Of a stretch of DNA of 64,000 nt, positions 35,502 to 43,772 are shown piece by piece. The notes under the pieces were generated by a model. The model was not told the origin of the DNA, made no database searches, and saw nothing but the letters and a program-made list of their open reading frames with translations. Source of the DNA: Chitinophagaceae bacterium DXS (GTDB taxonomy: Bacteria; Bacteroidota; Bacteroidia; Chitinophagales; Chitinophagaceae); the NCBI GenBank assembly GCA_030345135.1, contig CP128386.1, positions 403,129 to 467,128 of the forward strand. The letters run 5' to 3'. Positions within the stretch are counted from its first letter, which is position 1; every line of letters starts with the position of its first letter. Both the position numbers and the translations under genes were made by a program.

Positions 35502-36860
35502 TTATTTAAAAATGAATTCCGGTTTAATATTAATCATTACGTAAGCCCAGTTTGCACCGGCCTTAGCGTTTGGTACATTTTTTACATTAGGTGAGGTGAG
35601 CAGCGTTGTGCTAAAGAAATGGCTGTAGCCTCCTTCAATAGAAATTTGTTTGGTGACGTTGTATGTTCCAGTAATGTCAATCTCCTGGCCAAAACTTTTC
35701 TTTTTATTGTCGGGAGTTCCGGGGACAATAACGGAGGCGGCACTGCTAAACTGATGAACATCTGCAGTGAGCCAATACTTGTCTGATGGTTTGAATTTGG
35801 TTTTTATGTAGTAATCTGTAAGCCCGCCTTTTCCAAACGGACTGGCCGCATAAAAGTAGTCCATCAATCCCCAGAATTTATGCGGCGTTCCATATAGCGG
35901 ATCAAAGGCGTTGCTTGTTGTGCCATTGCTTCCACCGGTTGTATAATCAACGCCTGCGCCAGTGCTAAAGCTCTTTGTAAAATAATATTGCACAAAACCG
36001 CTGAGCAAGCCAGCGCTCAACTGCTGGCCATTTGAATTTTTGCCAAACTGATAATAGGCAGAAGCCGTGGTGCCTATCTTGCCATATTGATTGTTAAAGT
36101 AAAATCCCGTTGTAAGCCTTGACCACGTGCCTGCCTGGTAAACTTTTGTGCTGCTGTCAGTATGGTACTTGCTGAATTGATCGCTGAAGAGCAGAAAAGA
36201 AGCATTGCCCTTTTGTAATTTTCTGCCGGCGTATAAAAACTCGAAACTTTTATACATGGCGCCACCATTTGTACTTGCTGTGTAATTACCCGGTGGTACT
36301 GGATTGTAAACTGTACCGGAGGCATTTTCCTTATTTTGGTTAAAAGCTACACCGGCGTGTAACATCCATTTGTTGCGCTCATATTTAAGAACGCCCGCAT
36401 CATGTCTTCTCGCTTGTTGTAACCAATCGAGATTGCCTATTAGTCTTTGGTCATCATAAACCAGTTCCTGTCTTCCGACTTTAAAACTGAGAGATTGATC
36501 TTTTAAAGTGGTGTCGGTTAATAATATTTCGGCCCACGCTTCGTGAAGCATCAATCCGTTGTTATCTGCGGTGGTTGTTTTGTTGATGGTAGAAACATCC
36601 TGCCCCCAAACTCTCGCGTCCTGTATAGTCAGGCCTAATTTAATGCGGTAAGTATTGTATAATAGACCTAGCCTCGTTCGTTGAGATGTGAAGAGTGCAG
36701 CTGGTGCATTTTCGGGCAGTGGGGCGCCCTGGCCGTCTCTTAATTCAGTTCTCGTTCGCAGTTGTGCAGCAACGGTAAGTTGTGCCGTGGAGGTTTGATG
36801 AATAGCTATGGCTGACAAAAGCGCAGCTATAGCTTTCATGCACAATTTTTTCGTGTACAT
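35502..36860 (-). CDS. Alginate-export-type outer-membrane porin
   Basis: This 452-residue predicted outer-membrane beta-barrel has a signal peptide (about 9-26), alternating hydrophobic strands and family-typical text (TSQRTRLGLLYNTYRIKLGL, SFKVGRQELVYDDQRLIG, WLQQARRHDAGVLKY) of the alginate export superfamily. In Bacteroidota such porins are often found beside nitrate and nitrite assimilation genes. Here it lies 254 bp downstream of nirB on the same strand, so anion passage is more likely than alginate export (inference). Confidence 0.83.
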   Translation of the reverse strand: MYTKKLCMKAIAALLSAIAIHQTSTAQLTVAAQLRTRTELRDGQGAPLPENAPAALFTSQRTRLGLLYNTYRIKLGLTIQDARVWGQDVSTINKTTTADNNGLMLHEAWAEILLTDTTLKDQSLSFKVGRQELVYDDQRLIGNLDWLQQARRHDAGVLKYERNKWMLHAGVAFNQNKENASGTVYNPVPPGNYTASTNGGAMYKSFEFLYAGRKLQKGNASFLLFSDQFSKYHTDSSTKVYQAGTWSRLTTGFYFNNQYGKIGTTASAYYQFGKNSNGQQLSAGLLSGFVQYYFTKSFSTGAGVDYTTGGSNGTTSNAFDPLYGTPHKFWGLMDYFYAASPFGKGGLTDYYIKTKFKPSDKYWLTADVHQFSSAASVIVPGTPDNKKKSFGQEIDITGTYNVTKQISIEGGYSHFFSTTLLTSPNVKNVPNAKAGANWAYVMINIKPEFIFK

Positions 36861-36994
36861 TCGCTTGGTTTTAAATTGATGGATCGGTTTAAAACTACAG
36901 GCCCGTGAAGGTTGCCGCCTAAGCGGGCCATTTTATTTATCAGATGACAAGCATTCGTGTATTATTCTTTTTTAAGTAAGCCTGGTGTTTGAAT

Positions 36995-37054
36995 AAGTAC
37001 GATTTACGAAGCCTGCCCGAATGAATCGGTTCAGGCGGGTACGAAGTACCCAAT
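36995..37054. repeat. 60-bp dispersed repeat with GC hairpin, copy 1
   Basis: Matches the reverse complement of 54589-54648 at 59 of 60 positions. The core at 37012-37039 is cctgcccg-N12-caggcggg, a 28-bp imperfect hairpin flanked by tacgaag/cgaagtac words. Confidence 0.85.
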
Positions 37055-37114
37055 TTTGCGGTTGTTTATTTCTTTTCGATATCGTATATAGTGTATCTTA
37101 TGTAACCGTAATAG

Positions 37115-39604
37115 CTACCATTGTGCTGCTTTTTTCTGATCTCTCAAACTGTCGAACGTAACGGTTGGATCTTTTTCTTCCGGTGCGTTTACAAAGTGTG
37201 AGAATCTTTTGCGCAGATGAGGATTATCAACTACCTCCTTCCATTCACATTGATAGTTGTCTACCAGTTGTTGCATTTCTCTTTCCATTTGTTCTGCAAT
37301 GCCCAGGCTGTCATTGACTACTACATTGCGCAGGTAGTCTATGCCGCCATCCATTTTGTTCAGCCAGGTTGCAGTGCGTGTAAGCGGGTCGGCCGTCTTA
37401 ATGTAGAACATCAGGAAGCGGTCAATGTATTTAATGCAGGTCTCGCTGTCTATATCTGTAGCCAGCAATAACGCATGCTGTGGTTTAGATCCGCCATTGC
37501 CGCATACATATAAGTTCCAGCCTTTTTCGGTTGCAATAATGCCAAAGTCTTTTGATTGGGCTTCTGCGCATTCGCGGATGCAGCCGGATACCGCGGATTT
37601 AATTTTGTGCGGTGCCCTTAGGCCTCTGTATCTTTCTTCTACCTGGATGGCGAAGCTTACGCTATCCTGCAATCCAAACCGGCACCATGTAGATCCTACG
37701 CAGCTCTTTACTGTTCGCAATGCTTTACCATATGCGTGCCCGCTTTCAAATCCGGCCTCAATCAACTCTTCCCAAATCAGCGGAAGATCGCTTACATGTG
37801 CGCCGAAAAGGTCTATGCGTTGTCCACCCGTAATCTTAGTATATAAGTTATATTTCTTCGCAACCTGTCCTATTACGATTAGTTTGTCCGGCGTAATCTC
37901 TCCGCCGGGTATTCTTGGTACAACTGAGTAGGTGCCGCCTTTTTGAATGTTTGCCAGGTAGCGGTCGTTGGAGTCCTGTGCGGTGTCATTGCCTTTTGTC
38001 AGGATCATCTCGTTCCACAAGCTCGCGATAATTGAACTGACTACCGGTTTGCAAATTTCACAACCGTCGCCATGTCCAATTGTGTCTATTACTTCATTGA
38101 AGGAGGTAAGTTCTTTTAGTTTGATCAGATCATACAGTTCCTGTCTGGAATAGTCAAAGTGCTCACAAATGGTGGTCCGTATATATTTGCCCTGCTGCTT
38201 CATTGTGTAAAGCATCAGGTCCTTAAGCATTGGTGCACAGCCTCCGCAACCGGTTCCGGCTTTTGTACATTTTTTTATAGCGTCAACACTCTCGCAGCCG
38301 GATGTTACGGCATTGCAGATGTCTTCTTTGGTAATTCCTTCGCAACTGCAGATCAGTGCATCATTCGGCAGGCTCTCAACGCCTGCGGTTTTATTTTCTG
38401 AGCTTCTCGACCCAAACAGCAGGTCTTCTGCATTTGCCGGAAGAATGATGTTGTTCTTGCAGGTTTGCAACAGCATGTTGTAGGCTGAGGCATCACCAAT
38501 TAAAATGCCGCCTAACAGGTACTTGCCGTCCGGAGAAATATTGATTCGTTTGTAAACGCCCTTGCTATTGTCGTTAAATACAACCGTCTTGCATTCGTGT
38601 TCGGCGGCGAATGGTGCACCGAAGCTGGCTACATCCACACCAATCAGTTTCAGCTTTGTGCTCATGTCAAATCCCTGAAACTTTCTATCGCCACCGGTAA
38701 TATGTGTAGCTGCTACTTCAGCCATTTCATAACCCGGTGCAACAAGCCCATAGATCATACTGTTGTATAAAGCGCATTCGCCAATTGCATAAATGCAGTC
38801 ATCGTTAGTTTGCATAAAATCATTAACAACAATGCCGCCCCGTTGTCCTGTGTTTAATCCACTGTTTTTGGCCAGCTCATCTCTTGGAATAATGCCTGCT
38901 GAGATAATAAGGATGTCTGTTTTCAGGTGTGATTGATCTGCAAATTTCAATCCGTCAATACAACCATTTCCGGTTATCTCAGATGTCTGTTTGCTGGTGT
39001 GAACGGTGAGGCCCAGTTCTTTTAATTGGGAAGTCAGCACAGATGAAGCGGCTTCGTCTATTTGGCGTGGCATTAGCCTGGGTGCGAATTCTATAACATG
39101 CGTGTCGGTTATGCCCAGGTCCAGAAGGGCCTTTGCTGCTTCCAATCCAAGCAGTCCCCCGCCGATAACTGCGCCGGTGCTTGCTTTTTTAGCAAAGTCT
39201 GTGATCATTTCCAGATCCTCAATGGTGCGGTAAACAAATACGCCATCTTTTTCCATTCCCGGAATAGATGGTGTAAAAGCTGAAGAGCCGGTCGCCAGCA
39301 CAAGGTAATCGTACGATTCAATAGTGCCTTTATGGGATTCTATAACCTTGTTTTGTCTGTCAATTTTCTTTACGGGGTCACCTGTATGTAATATTATATT
39401 ATTTTCTATATACCATGCACCTGGAGCTAATGTCAGGTCCTCTGCAGATTTTCCTGAAAAGAATTCGCTAAGGTGAACCCTGTCATAAGCGGGCCTCACC
39501 TCTTCGCCAAAAACTACCAGCTCAATATTCACGCCCTGTTTGGCGATTATTTTCTCGCAGAATTTATATCCAACCATGCCATTTCCTATTACAACAATTT
39601 TCAT
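37115..39604 (-). CDS. nirB: Assimilatory nitrite reductase large subunit
   Basis: This 829-residue cytosolic NAD(P)H-nitrite reductase has an FAD/NAD-binding half (MKIVVIGNGMVG; second dinucleotide site GAVIGGGLLGLEAAKALL near 150) and a BFD-like [2Fe-2S] domain (CSCEG...CTKAGTGCGGC, about 425-465). The sirohaem-[4Fe-4S] half carries CVGSTWC and SGCIREC cluster ligands. It reduces nitrite to ammonium. A nirD gene, usually next to nirB, is not found on either side. The start is opposite a sirohaem-synthesis gene, with a candidate Crp/Fnr box between. Confidence 0.94.
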   Translation of the reverse strand: MKIVVIGNGMVGYKFCEKIIAKQGVNIELVVFGEEVRPAYDRVHLSEFFSGKSAEDLTLAPGAWYIENNIILHTGDPVKKIDRQNKVIESHKGTIESYDYLVLATGSSAFTPSIPGMEKDGVFVYRTIEDLEMITDFAKKASTGAVIGGGLLGLEAAKALLDLGITDTHVIEFAPRLMPRQIDEAASSVLTSQLKELGLTVHTSKQTSEITGNGCIDGLKFADQSHLKTDILIISAGIIPRDELAKNSGLNTGQRGGIVVNDFMQTNDDCIYAIGECALYNSMIYGLVAPGYEMAEVAATHITGGDRKFQGFDMSTKLKLIGVDVASFGAPFAAEHECKTVVFNDNSKGVYKRINISPDGKYLLGGILIGDASAYNMLLQTCKNNIILPANAEDLLFGSRSSENKTAGVESLPNDALICSCEGITKEDICNAVTSGCESVDAIKKCTKAGTGCGGCAPMLKDLMLYTMKQQGKYIRTTICEHFDYSRQELYDLIKLKELTSFNEVIDTIGHGDGCEICKPVVSSIIASLWNEMILTKGNDTAQDSNDRYLANIQKGGTYSVVPRIPGGEITPDKLIVIGQVAKKYNLYTKITGGQRIDLFGAHVSDLPLIWEELIEAGFESGHAYGKALRTVKSCVGSTWCRFGLQDSVSFAIQVEERYRGLRAPHKIKSAVSGCIRECAEAQSKDFGIIATEKGWNLYVCGNGGSKPQHALLLATDIDSETCIKYIDRFLMFYIKTADPLTRTATWLNKMDGGIDYLRNVVVNDSLGIAEQMEREMQQLVDNYQCEWKEVVDNPHLRKRFSHFVNAPEEKDPTVTFDSLRDQKKAAQW

Positions 39605-39653
39605 AGTTAGCTATTTGGTTAATAAATTAGTTTTAATAGTAATATTTGTATTG

Positions 39654-39670
39654 TGATTTAAAAATAATCA
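39654..39670. promoter_or_regulatory. Candidate Crp/Fnr operator
   Basis: tgatttaaaaataatca is a 17-bp palindrome (tgatt/aatca arms, 7-bp centre) in the AT-rich gap between the divergent nirB and sirohaem methyltransferase genes. Half-sites of this kind are bound by Crp/Fnr-family regulators, and such a gene follows at 40674. The centre is about 58 bp from the nirB start. Confidence 0.5.
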
Positions 39671-39769
39671 AAAATTGATTCAGTAATATTATTAATATCG
39701 TATTTAAACAGTTTTTTAATGTAAATGTTGATTGTTTTTTATGGTTTATGATATATTTTTAATAATAAA

Positions 39770-40543
39770 ATGTGTTATATGGAATCAACATTATATTTAA
39801 CGGGAGCGGGTCCGGGTGATCCGGAGTTGATTACACTAAAGGCTATACGGGTGTTAAAAAAGGCAGATGTTATTTTATATGACGCGTTGGTTAATGAGGA
39901 GTTATTGAGTTACGCGTCTCCTTCTGCGCTTAAGGTTTTTGTTGGAAAAAGGTTCGGATGTCATGCTTTGTCTCAGCAGGAAATTAATTTACTTATTATA
40001 GAGTATGGTTTAAAGCACAGAAATATCGTCCGTTTAAAAGGAGGCGATCCCTTTGTCTTTGGTCGTGCACAGGAGGAAATTGATACTGCGAGAAGTGCGG
40101 GAATGCGTGTGGAAGTGGTGCCGGGAATAAGTAGTGCGTTGGCCGTTCCTGCCGGTTCCATGATTCCGCTTACCTGCCGCGGCGTCAATGAGAGTTTTTG
40201 GGTGGCTACAGGCACAACCAAAAGCGGAGAGATTTCTTCCGATGTGTATCTCGCCGCAAAATCGTCCGCGACAATTGTGTTACTTATGGCCATGAGTAAG
40301 CTTGAGCAGATAGTGGACATATTCATTGAAGCAGGAAAACGCAATTGCCCCGTAGCAATAATACAGGATGGTACAACCTCACGGCAAAAATCTGTAACCG
40401 GTACTATAAATGATATAGCACTTAAAGCTGCTTACGCGGGTATTACCAATCCCGCAATAATAATAATAGGTGAAGTTGTAAATATTAATGCTGTGGATGA
40501 AATGGTTCGCCTGCATCCGGATTATGCACGCCAAACCGCTTAA
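39770..40543 (+). CDS. cobA: Uroporphyrinogen-III C-methyltransferase
   Basis: This 257-residue SAM-dependent methyltransferase makes precorrin-2 on the way to sirohaem, the cofactor of the divergent NirB. Visible motifs: LTGAGPGDPELITLKAIRVL, VRLKGGDPFVFGRAQEE and VVPGISSALAVPA. ATG 39779 (MESTLYL) is as likely a start as 39770. It is single-domain, without the CysG dehydrogenase/ferrochelatase part, which must be encoded elsewhere. The name sumT is equally usable. Confidence 0.92.
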   Translation: MCYMESTLYLTGAGPGDPELITLKAIRVLKKADVILYDALVNEELLSYASPSALKVFVGKRFGCHALSQQEINLLIIEYGLKHRNIVRLKGGDPFVFGRAQEEIDTARSAGMRVEVVPGISSALAVPAGSMIPLTCRGVNESFWVATGTTKSGEISSDVYLAAKSSATIVLLMAMSKLEQIVDIFIEAGKRNCPVAIIQDGTTSRQKSVTGTINDIALKAAYAGITNPAIIIIGEVVNINAVDEMVRLHPDYARQTA

Positions 40544-40673
40544 ACATTTATTCAATCTTGCATATGCTATTAGCCTAAATTAAATTAATGTAACCGGCAA
40601 ATTCTAACTTCGTTCTTAGAATATGTATCTTGAGTTTCGGATGTGATCAGGATATTAAAAGAAATTTTTTTAC

Positions 40674-41363
40674 ATGAAGAAGAGTAAGGCTGGATGCGAT
40701 CTGCAAACCTGTTACCTATGCCGTTTATCCATGAAAGAGTGGAAGCCTGCGATTGGTGCGGCCAAAACAAACATTGTTTTAAAGAAAGGCGAAGTATTGT
40801 TTAGCGAAGATGAAGAAGTGAAAGGAATGTACTTTGTTTACGACGGAACGATAAAGGTTCATAAAAAATGGGGCGATGATAAGGATTTGCTCTTACGTTT
40901 TGCAACCAAAGGAGATATAGTCGGGCACAGAGGGATTGGAAGTGGTAATGTGTATCCGGTATCAGCAACTGCACTTGAATCATCAACAGTCTGCTATGTT
41001 GACCTTGACTTCTTCAATGCTTCACTAACCTGCAATCAACACCTGACGCAGGAGTTGCTTAAGTTTTATGCACAGGAACTGTATGAGTCGGAAAAAAATA
41101 TGCGCAACCTTGCTCATATGCCTGTTAAGGGGCGGCTTGCCAATGCATTCTTGTCTCTCAGGAAAAAATTTGGGGAGACTAAGGACGGCGCTTTGAATAT
41201 TGAACTCAGTCGCCAGGATCTTGCATCTTACACCGGGGCCACTTATGAGACTGTCTTCAGGATATTAAATGAAATGCTGAATGAAGGTCTTGTGGAAATT
41301 GATCGTAAAAAAATCATACTAAAAAAGATTGAAGAGCTGGAAGGGCTGACAATGCCTGAATAG
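40674..41363 (+). CDS. Crp/Fnr-family transcriptional regulator
   Basis: This 229-residue regulator has a cyclic-nucleotide-type sensor domain (about 30-145), a dimer helix, and a winged helix near 175-215 (LSRQDLASYTGATYETVFRIL recognition region). Three N-terminal cysteines (Cys8, Cys13, Cys16) resemble the cluster-binding part of Fnr-like proteins. Next to nirB and sirohaem genes, it probably controls nitrite assimilation in response to oxygen or NO (inference). It is 130 bp after the methyltransferase gene. Confidence 0.9.
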   Translation: MKKSKAGCDLQTCYLCRLSMKEWKPAIGAAKTNIVLKKGEVLFSEDEEVKGMYFVYDGTIKVHKKWGDDKDLLLRFATKGDIVGHRGIGSGNVYPVSATALESSTVCYVDLDFFNASLTCNQHLTQELLKFYAQELYESEKNMRNLAHMPVKGRLANAFLSLRKKFGETKDGALNIELSRQDLASYTGATYETVFRILNEMLNEGLVEIDRKKIILKKIEELEGLTMPE

Positions 41364-41579
41364 CTTGTTTATTCCTACTCTATATAATCTTATTGTATAA
41401 ATGTTGGGTTGTTACGACCAGGAACGATGTGCACTTATTCTCTGTGCACCTCAGTGTCTTCTCCGTGTCACTCTGTGTAACCCTATTTCTCTTTTAAAGA
41501 AAAGGTATGATTGCTGCCACATTAATAAGCGTAATCGTTAATGCTGTATTTTAAACGCAATTAGTTCTCCATTGTTAAT

Positions 41580-42215
41580 TCACGCATTCATCTTGTACGC
41601 AAAAGATTCAAATATTTTCTTCAACCCACTCCAGTCTTCTGTTGCAATCAGCTCTTTGGGGAACAAGCTGCTTCCGAGGCCGAGTGCTTTTGCACCTGCC
41701 TGCATAAAGTCGGTACAGTTATCCAGCGTTACTCCTCCCGTAGGCATCAATTTAATCTTGTTCAGCGGCGCAAGAACTTCTTTAATGTATTCTGGTCCCA
41801 GCCTTGTTGCCGGAAATATTTTTACCATACTGGCGCCCAGCGTCCATGCTTTATAGATTTCAGTAGGGGTGTAACCTCCCGGGAAAACAGGAATATCTGC
41901 ATTTACACAAGCCGTAATAACATCTTCATTAACTATTGGTGTTACTATAAATTGAGCGCCGGCCGAGATGGCTGCATCAAGCTCTGCAAGTGTGCAAACA
42001 GTGCCTGCGCCAATATTTAAGCGATCTCCAAAATTGTCGGCAATTTCTTTTATGGTGGTTGTGGCTGCAGCGGAGTTCATGGTTATTTCAAGGTTGGTAA
42101 GCCCTCCGTCAATATAAGTGCTCACCAGCTTTTGCATAATGTGTAGCGGTAAATTTCTCATGATACCCACTATCGGTACTTTCTCAAATCGTTCCCATGA
42201 AAAAGGTGTTTTCAT
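41580..42215 (-). CDS. KDPG/KDPGal aldolase
   Basis: This 211-residue class I aldolase of the Eda/DgoA family cleaves 2-keto-3-deoxy-6-phospho-sugar acids to pyruvate and glyceraldehyde 3-phosphate. Typical text: VPIVGIMRNLPLHIMQKLV, IGAGTVCTLAELDAAISAGAQ, FPGGYTPTEIYKAW, Schiff-base Lys in GASMVKIFPA and PTGGVTLDN. A 2-dehydro-3-deoxygalactonokinase gene lies upstream on the same strand, which favours the galactonate route over Entner-Doudoroff. A palindromic element fills the 436-bp gap between them. Confidence 0.92.
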   Translation of the reverse strand: MKTPFSWERFEKVPIVGIMRNLPLHIMQKLVSTYIDGGLTNLEITMNSAAATTTIKEIADNFGDRLNIGAGTVCTLAELDAAISAGAQFIVTPIVNEDVITACVNADIPVFPGGYTPTEIYKAWTLGASMVKIFPATRLGPEYIKEVLAPLNKIKLMPTGGVTLDNCTDFMQAGAKALGLGSSLFPKELIATEDWSGLKKIFESFAYKMNA

Positions 42216-42285
42216 TTGTATCTGTGTTTGCGTTAATTAAAACATTGCTATTTGCAAATATCAATATCTTTTGGTTAAGTATACA

Positions 42286-42415
42286 TTGTCAACTTTGCGA
42301 GATGTTTCCTGCCATTCACCATCCTGGCTAATAAAAAAAGTAATCACGCTGCACTTATAGCGACTACATAAGAAAGTCAGCATCCGCATCGTTACCTCGA
42401 CGGGGAATTTGGTTT
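42286..42415. repeat. Dispersed repeat related to 56266-56400
   Basis: Shares gtcaactttg-gagatgt-tcctg, ggctaat/ggcttat...aaaaagt, and gcatccgcatcgt-acctcgac in the same order with 56266-56400, at a similar spacing. No ORF is present. Confidence 0.6.
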
Positions 42416-42468
42416 GCCACATTCAAAATTATTATGAGAGATCATTACATAAGCTGATTGCCTTCGAT

Positions 42469-42602
42469 TCATTGCCGTCTGCTTTAGCTGACGGACAGTG
42501 GTTGATCTTTAAAACCGGGCTTTAGCCCAAAAAAAAGGATTGTGTGGCTAAAGCCATATTCAATTAGTTTCGTTTTCCGTCAGCTAAAGCAGACGGCAAT
42601 GA
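42469..42602. mobile_element. Small palindromic element with 27-bp terminal inverted repeats
   Basis: Perfect 27-bp arms (42469-42495 and 42576-42602; core ccgtctgctttagctgacgg) enclose 80 bp that hold a second inverted pair, ggctttagcc/ggctaaagcc. There is no coding capacity, so it is a MITE-like or REP-like non-autonomous element. No target duplication is evident. Confidence 0.65.
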
Positions 42603-42651
42603 CGCTCGACATTGACAACTCTTAATTAATCGACATTGATTTGCAATATTA

Positions 42652-43638
42652 CTAACAATATAATTTTTGCGTTCTCTTCCATATATGCACATGTCCCTCA
42701 GTTACAGCATTGCCACCGTCAACGATCTGAATGGATACATCCTGCTGTGCAAATAAAAGATTCAATGCAGCCTGGTAGTATTGTGCAAGTGCCGTATTAC
42801 TCACTATCTGTATAAATGGAAAAGGTTGTTGTTGCAGATCTTTTAATTCAGAACCGATCAGCAAGCCTGTGAGGTAATAGTAATTTTCTTCATTAGTGCA
42901 TTGTTGAAATAATTGGTTGGTGCGTATGTGAAACAGGTGGTTTAGCAAATTGCCTTGCAGACTTTCTGTAACTCCCTTATTAAAAAAATGCAGATTGTTT
43001 CCTGCCGATAGATTGCGGCCTTCAGTAACGCTCACAGAAAGAATGCTTTTTTGGGACAGCAGGTTAAAGATCTCCCCGGTCATATATGTTTTGAATGTAA
43101 CGACCCTGCCATTGTGTATAGCAATATGTTTGGAGTGTGTTCCGGGAAAAATAAAAAGTTGTTCATGTGTTTCCGCGGCCTGGTGACAGCCTGCGAGTTG
43201 TGTCTCTTCTCCGCGCATTACATCGTTACCCGTTCTTGCTCCTGAAATAACGAGCGTCTCATGCGGAAATGAAGTGCTTGCAGGGATCGTGTGTATTGAA
43301 AGATCTGATCCGTCCACAAGAAACGGAACGTCCTTATAGGGTAATTCAATCATCCCAATGCTGGAACTGGCCATTCCTGAAATAACAACCGGTACATTCT
43401 TCAGTTGAATGTTCTGTTGTTTTTCTAATGCTTCAATTCCATTTCGTATTTGTGCCAGGTAAAACTCCAGGCGGGTGTCAGGTTTTTCGCCTGCTTCTTT
43501 CCATTGCTGATAAGTCTGGGTGATTCCTGACTGTGATTCAAATTCGGCTATCGTTGAATTGCTGTCGGTATCAACGAGGCGCAAACGAAAATTTGACGTC
43601 CCCCAGTCACAGCTTAAAATAGATTGAGTTGGTTGCAT
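42652..43638 (-). CDS. dgoK: 2-Dehydro-3-deoxygalactonokinase
   Basis: This 328-residue DgoK-family kinase phosphorylates 2-keto-3-deoxygalactonate. The N-terminal phosphate loop SCDWGTSNFRLRLVD, VISGMASSSIGMIELPY, GARTGNDVMRGEETQLAG and FPGTHSKH are characteristic. The product is the substrate of the aldolase encoded downstream. The pair would convert galactonate-derived acids to pyruvate and triose phosphate; the dehydratase is not in the window. Confidence 0.92.
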   Translation of the reverse strand: MQPTQSILSCDWGTSNFRLRLVDTDSNSTIAEFESQSGITQTYQQWKEAGEKPDTRLEFYLAQIRNGIEALEKQQNIQLKNVPVVISGMASSSIGMIELPYKDVPFLVDGSDLSIHTIPASTSFPHETLVISGARTGNDVMRGEETQLAGCHQAAETHEQLFIFPGTHSKHIAIHNGRVVTFKTYMTGEIFNLLSQKSILSVSVTEGRNLSAGNNLHFFNKGVTESLQGNLLNHLFHIRTNQLFQQCTNEENYYYLTGLLIGSELKDLQQQPFPFIQIVSNTALAQYYQAALNLLFAQQDVSIQIVDGGNAVTEGHVHIWKRTQKLYC

Positions 43639-43772
43639 AAACGGAATTTACTGATTTTGTTGTACGAATCCATTCGTATAATATCTTTTCCGTTTATCCT
43701 TATTTGCTTTCATTGTTGCTGCTAAGCTGACAACTTGCATCAAAATACAATTTAGACCATTAAATAGCTGCA

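Noticed and set aside
35502-36860. Alginate export function
   Set aside because: No alginate synthesis genes are present. The family name covers many porins, and the context is nitrite assimilation.
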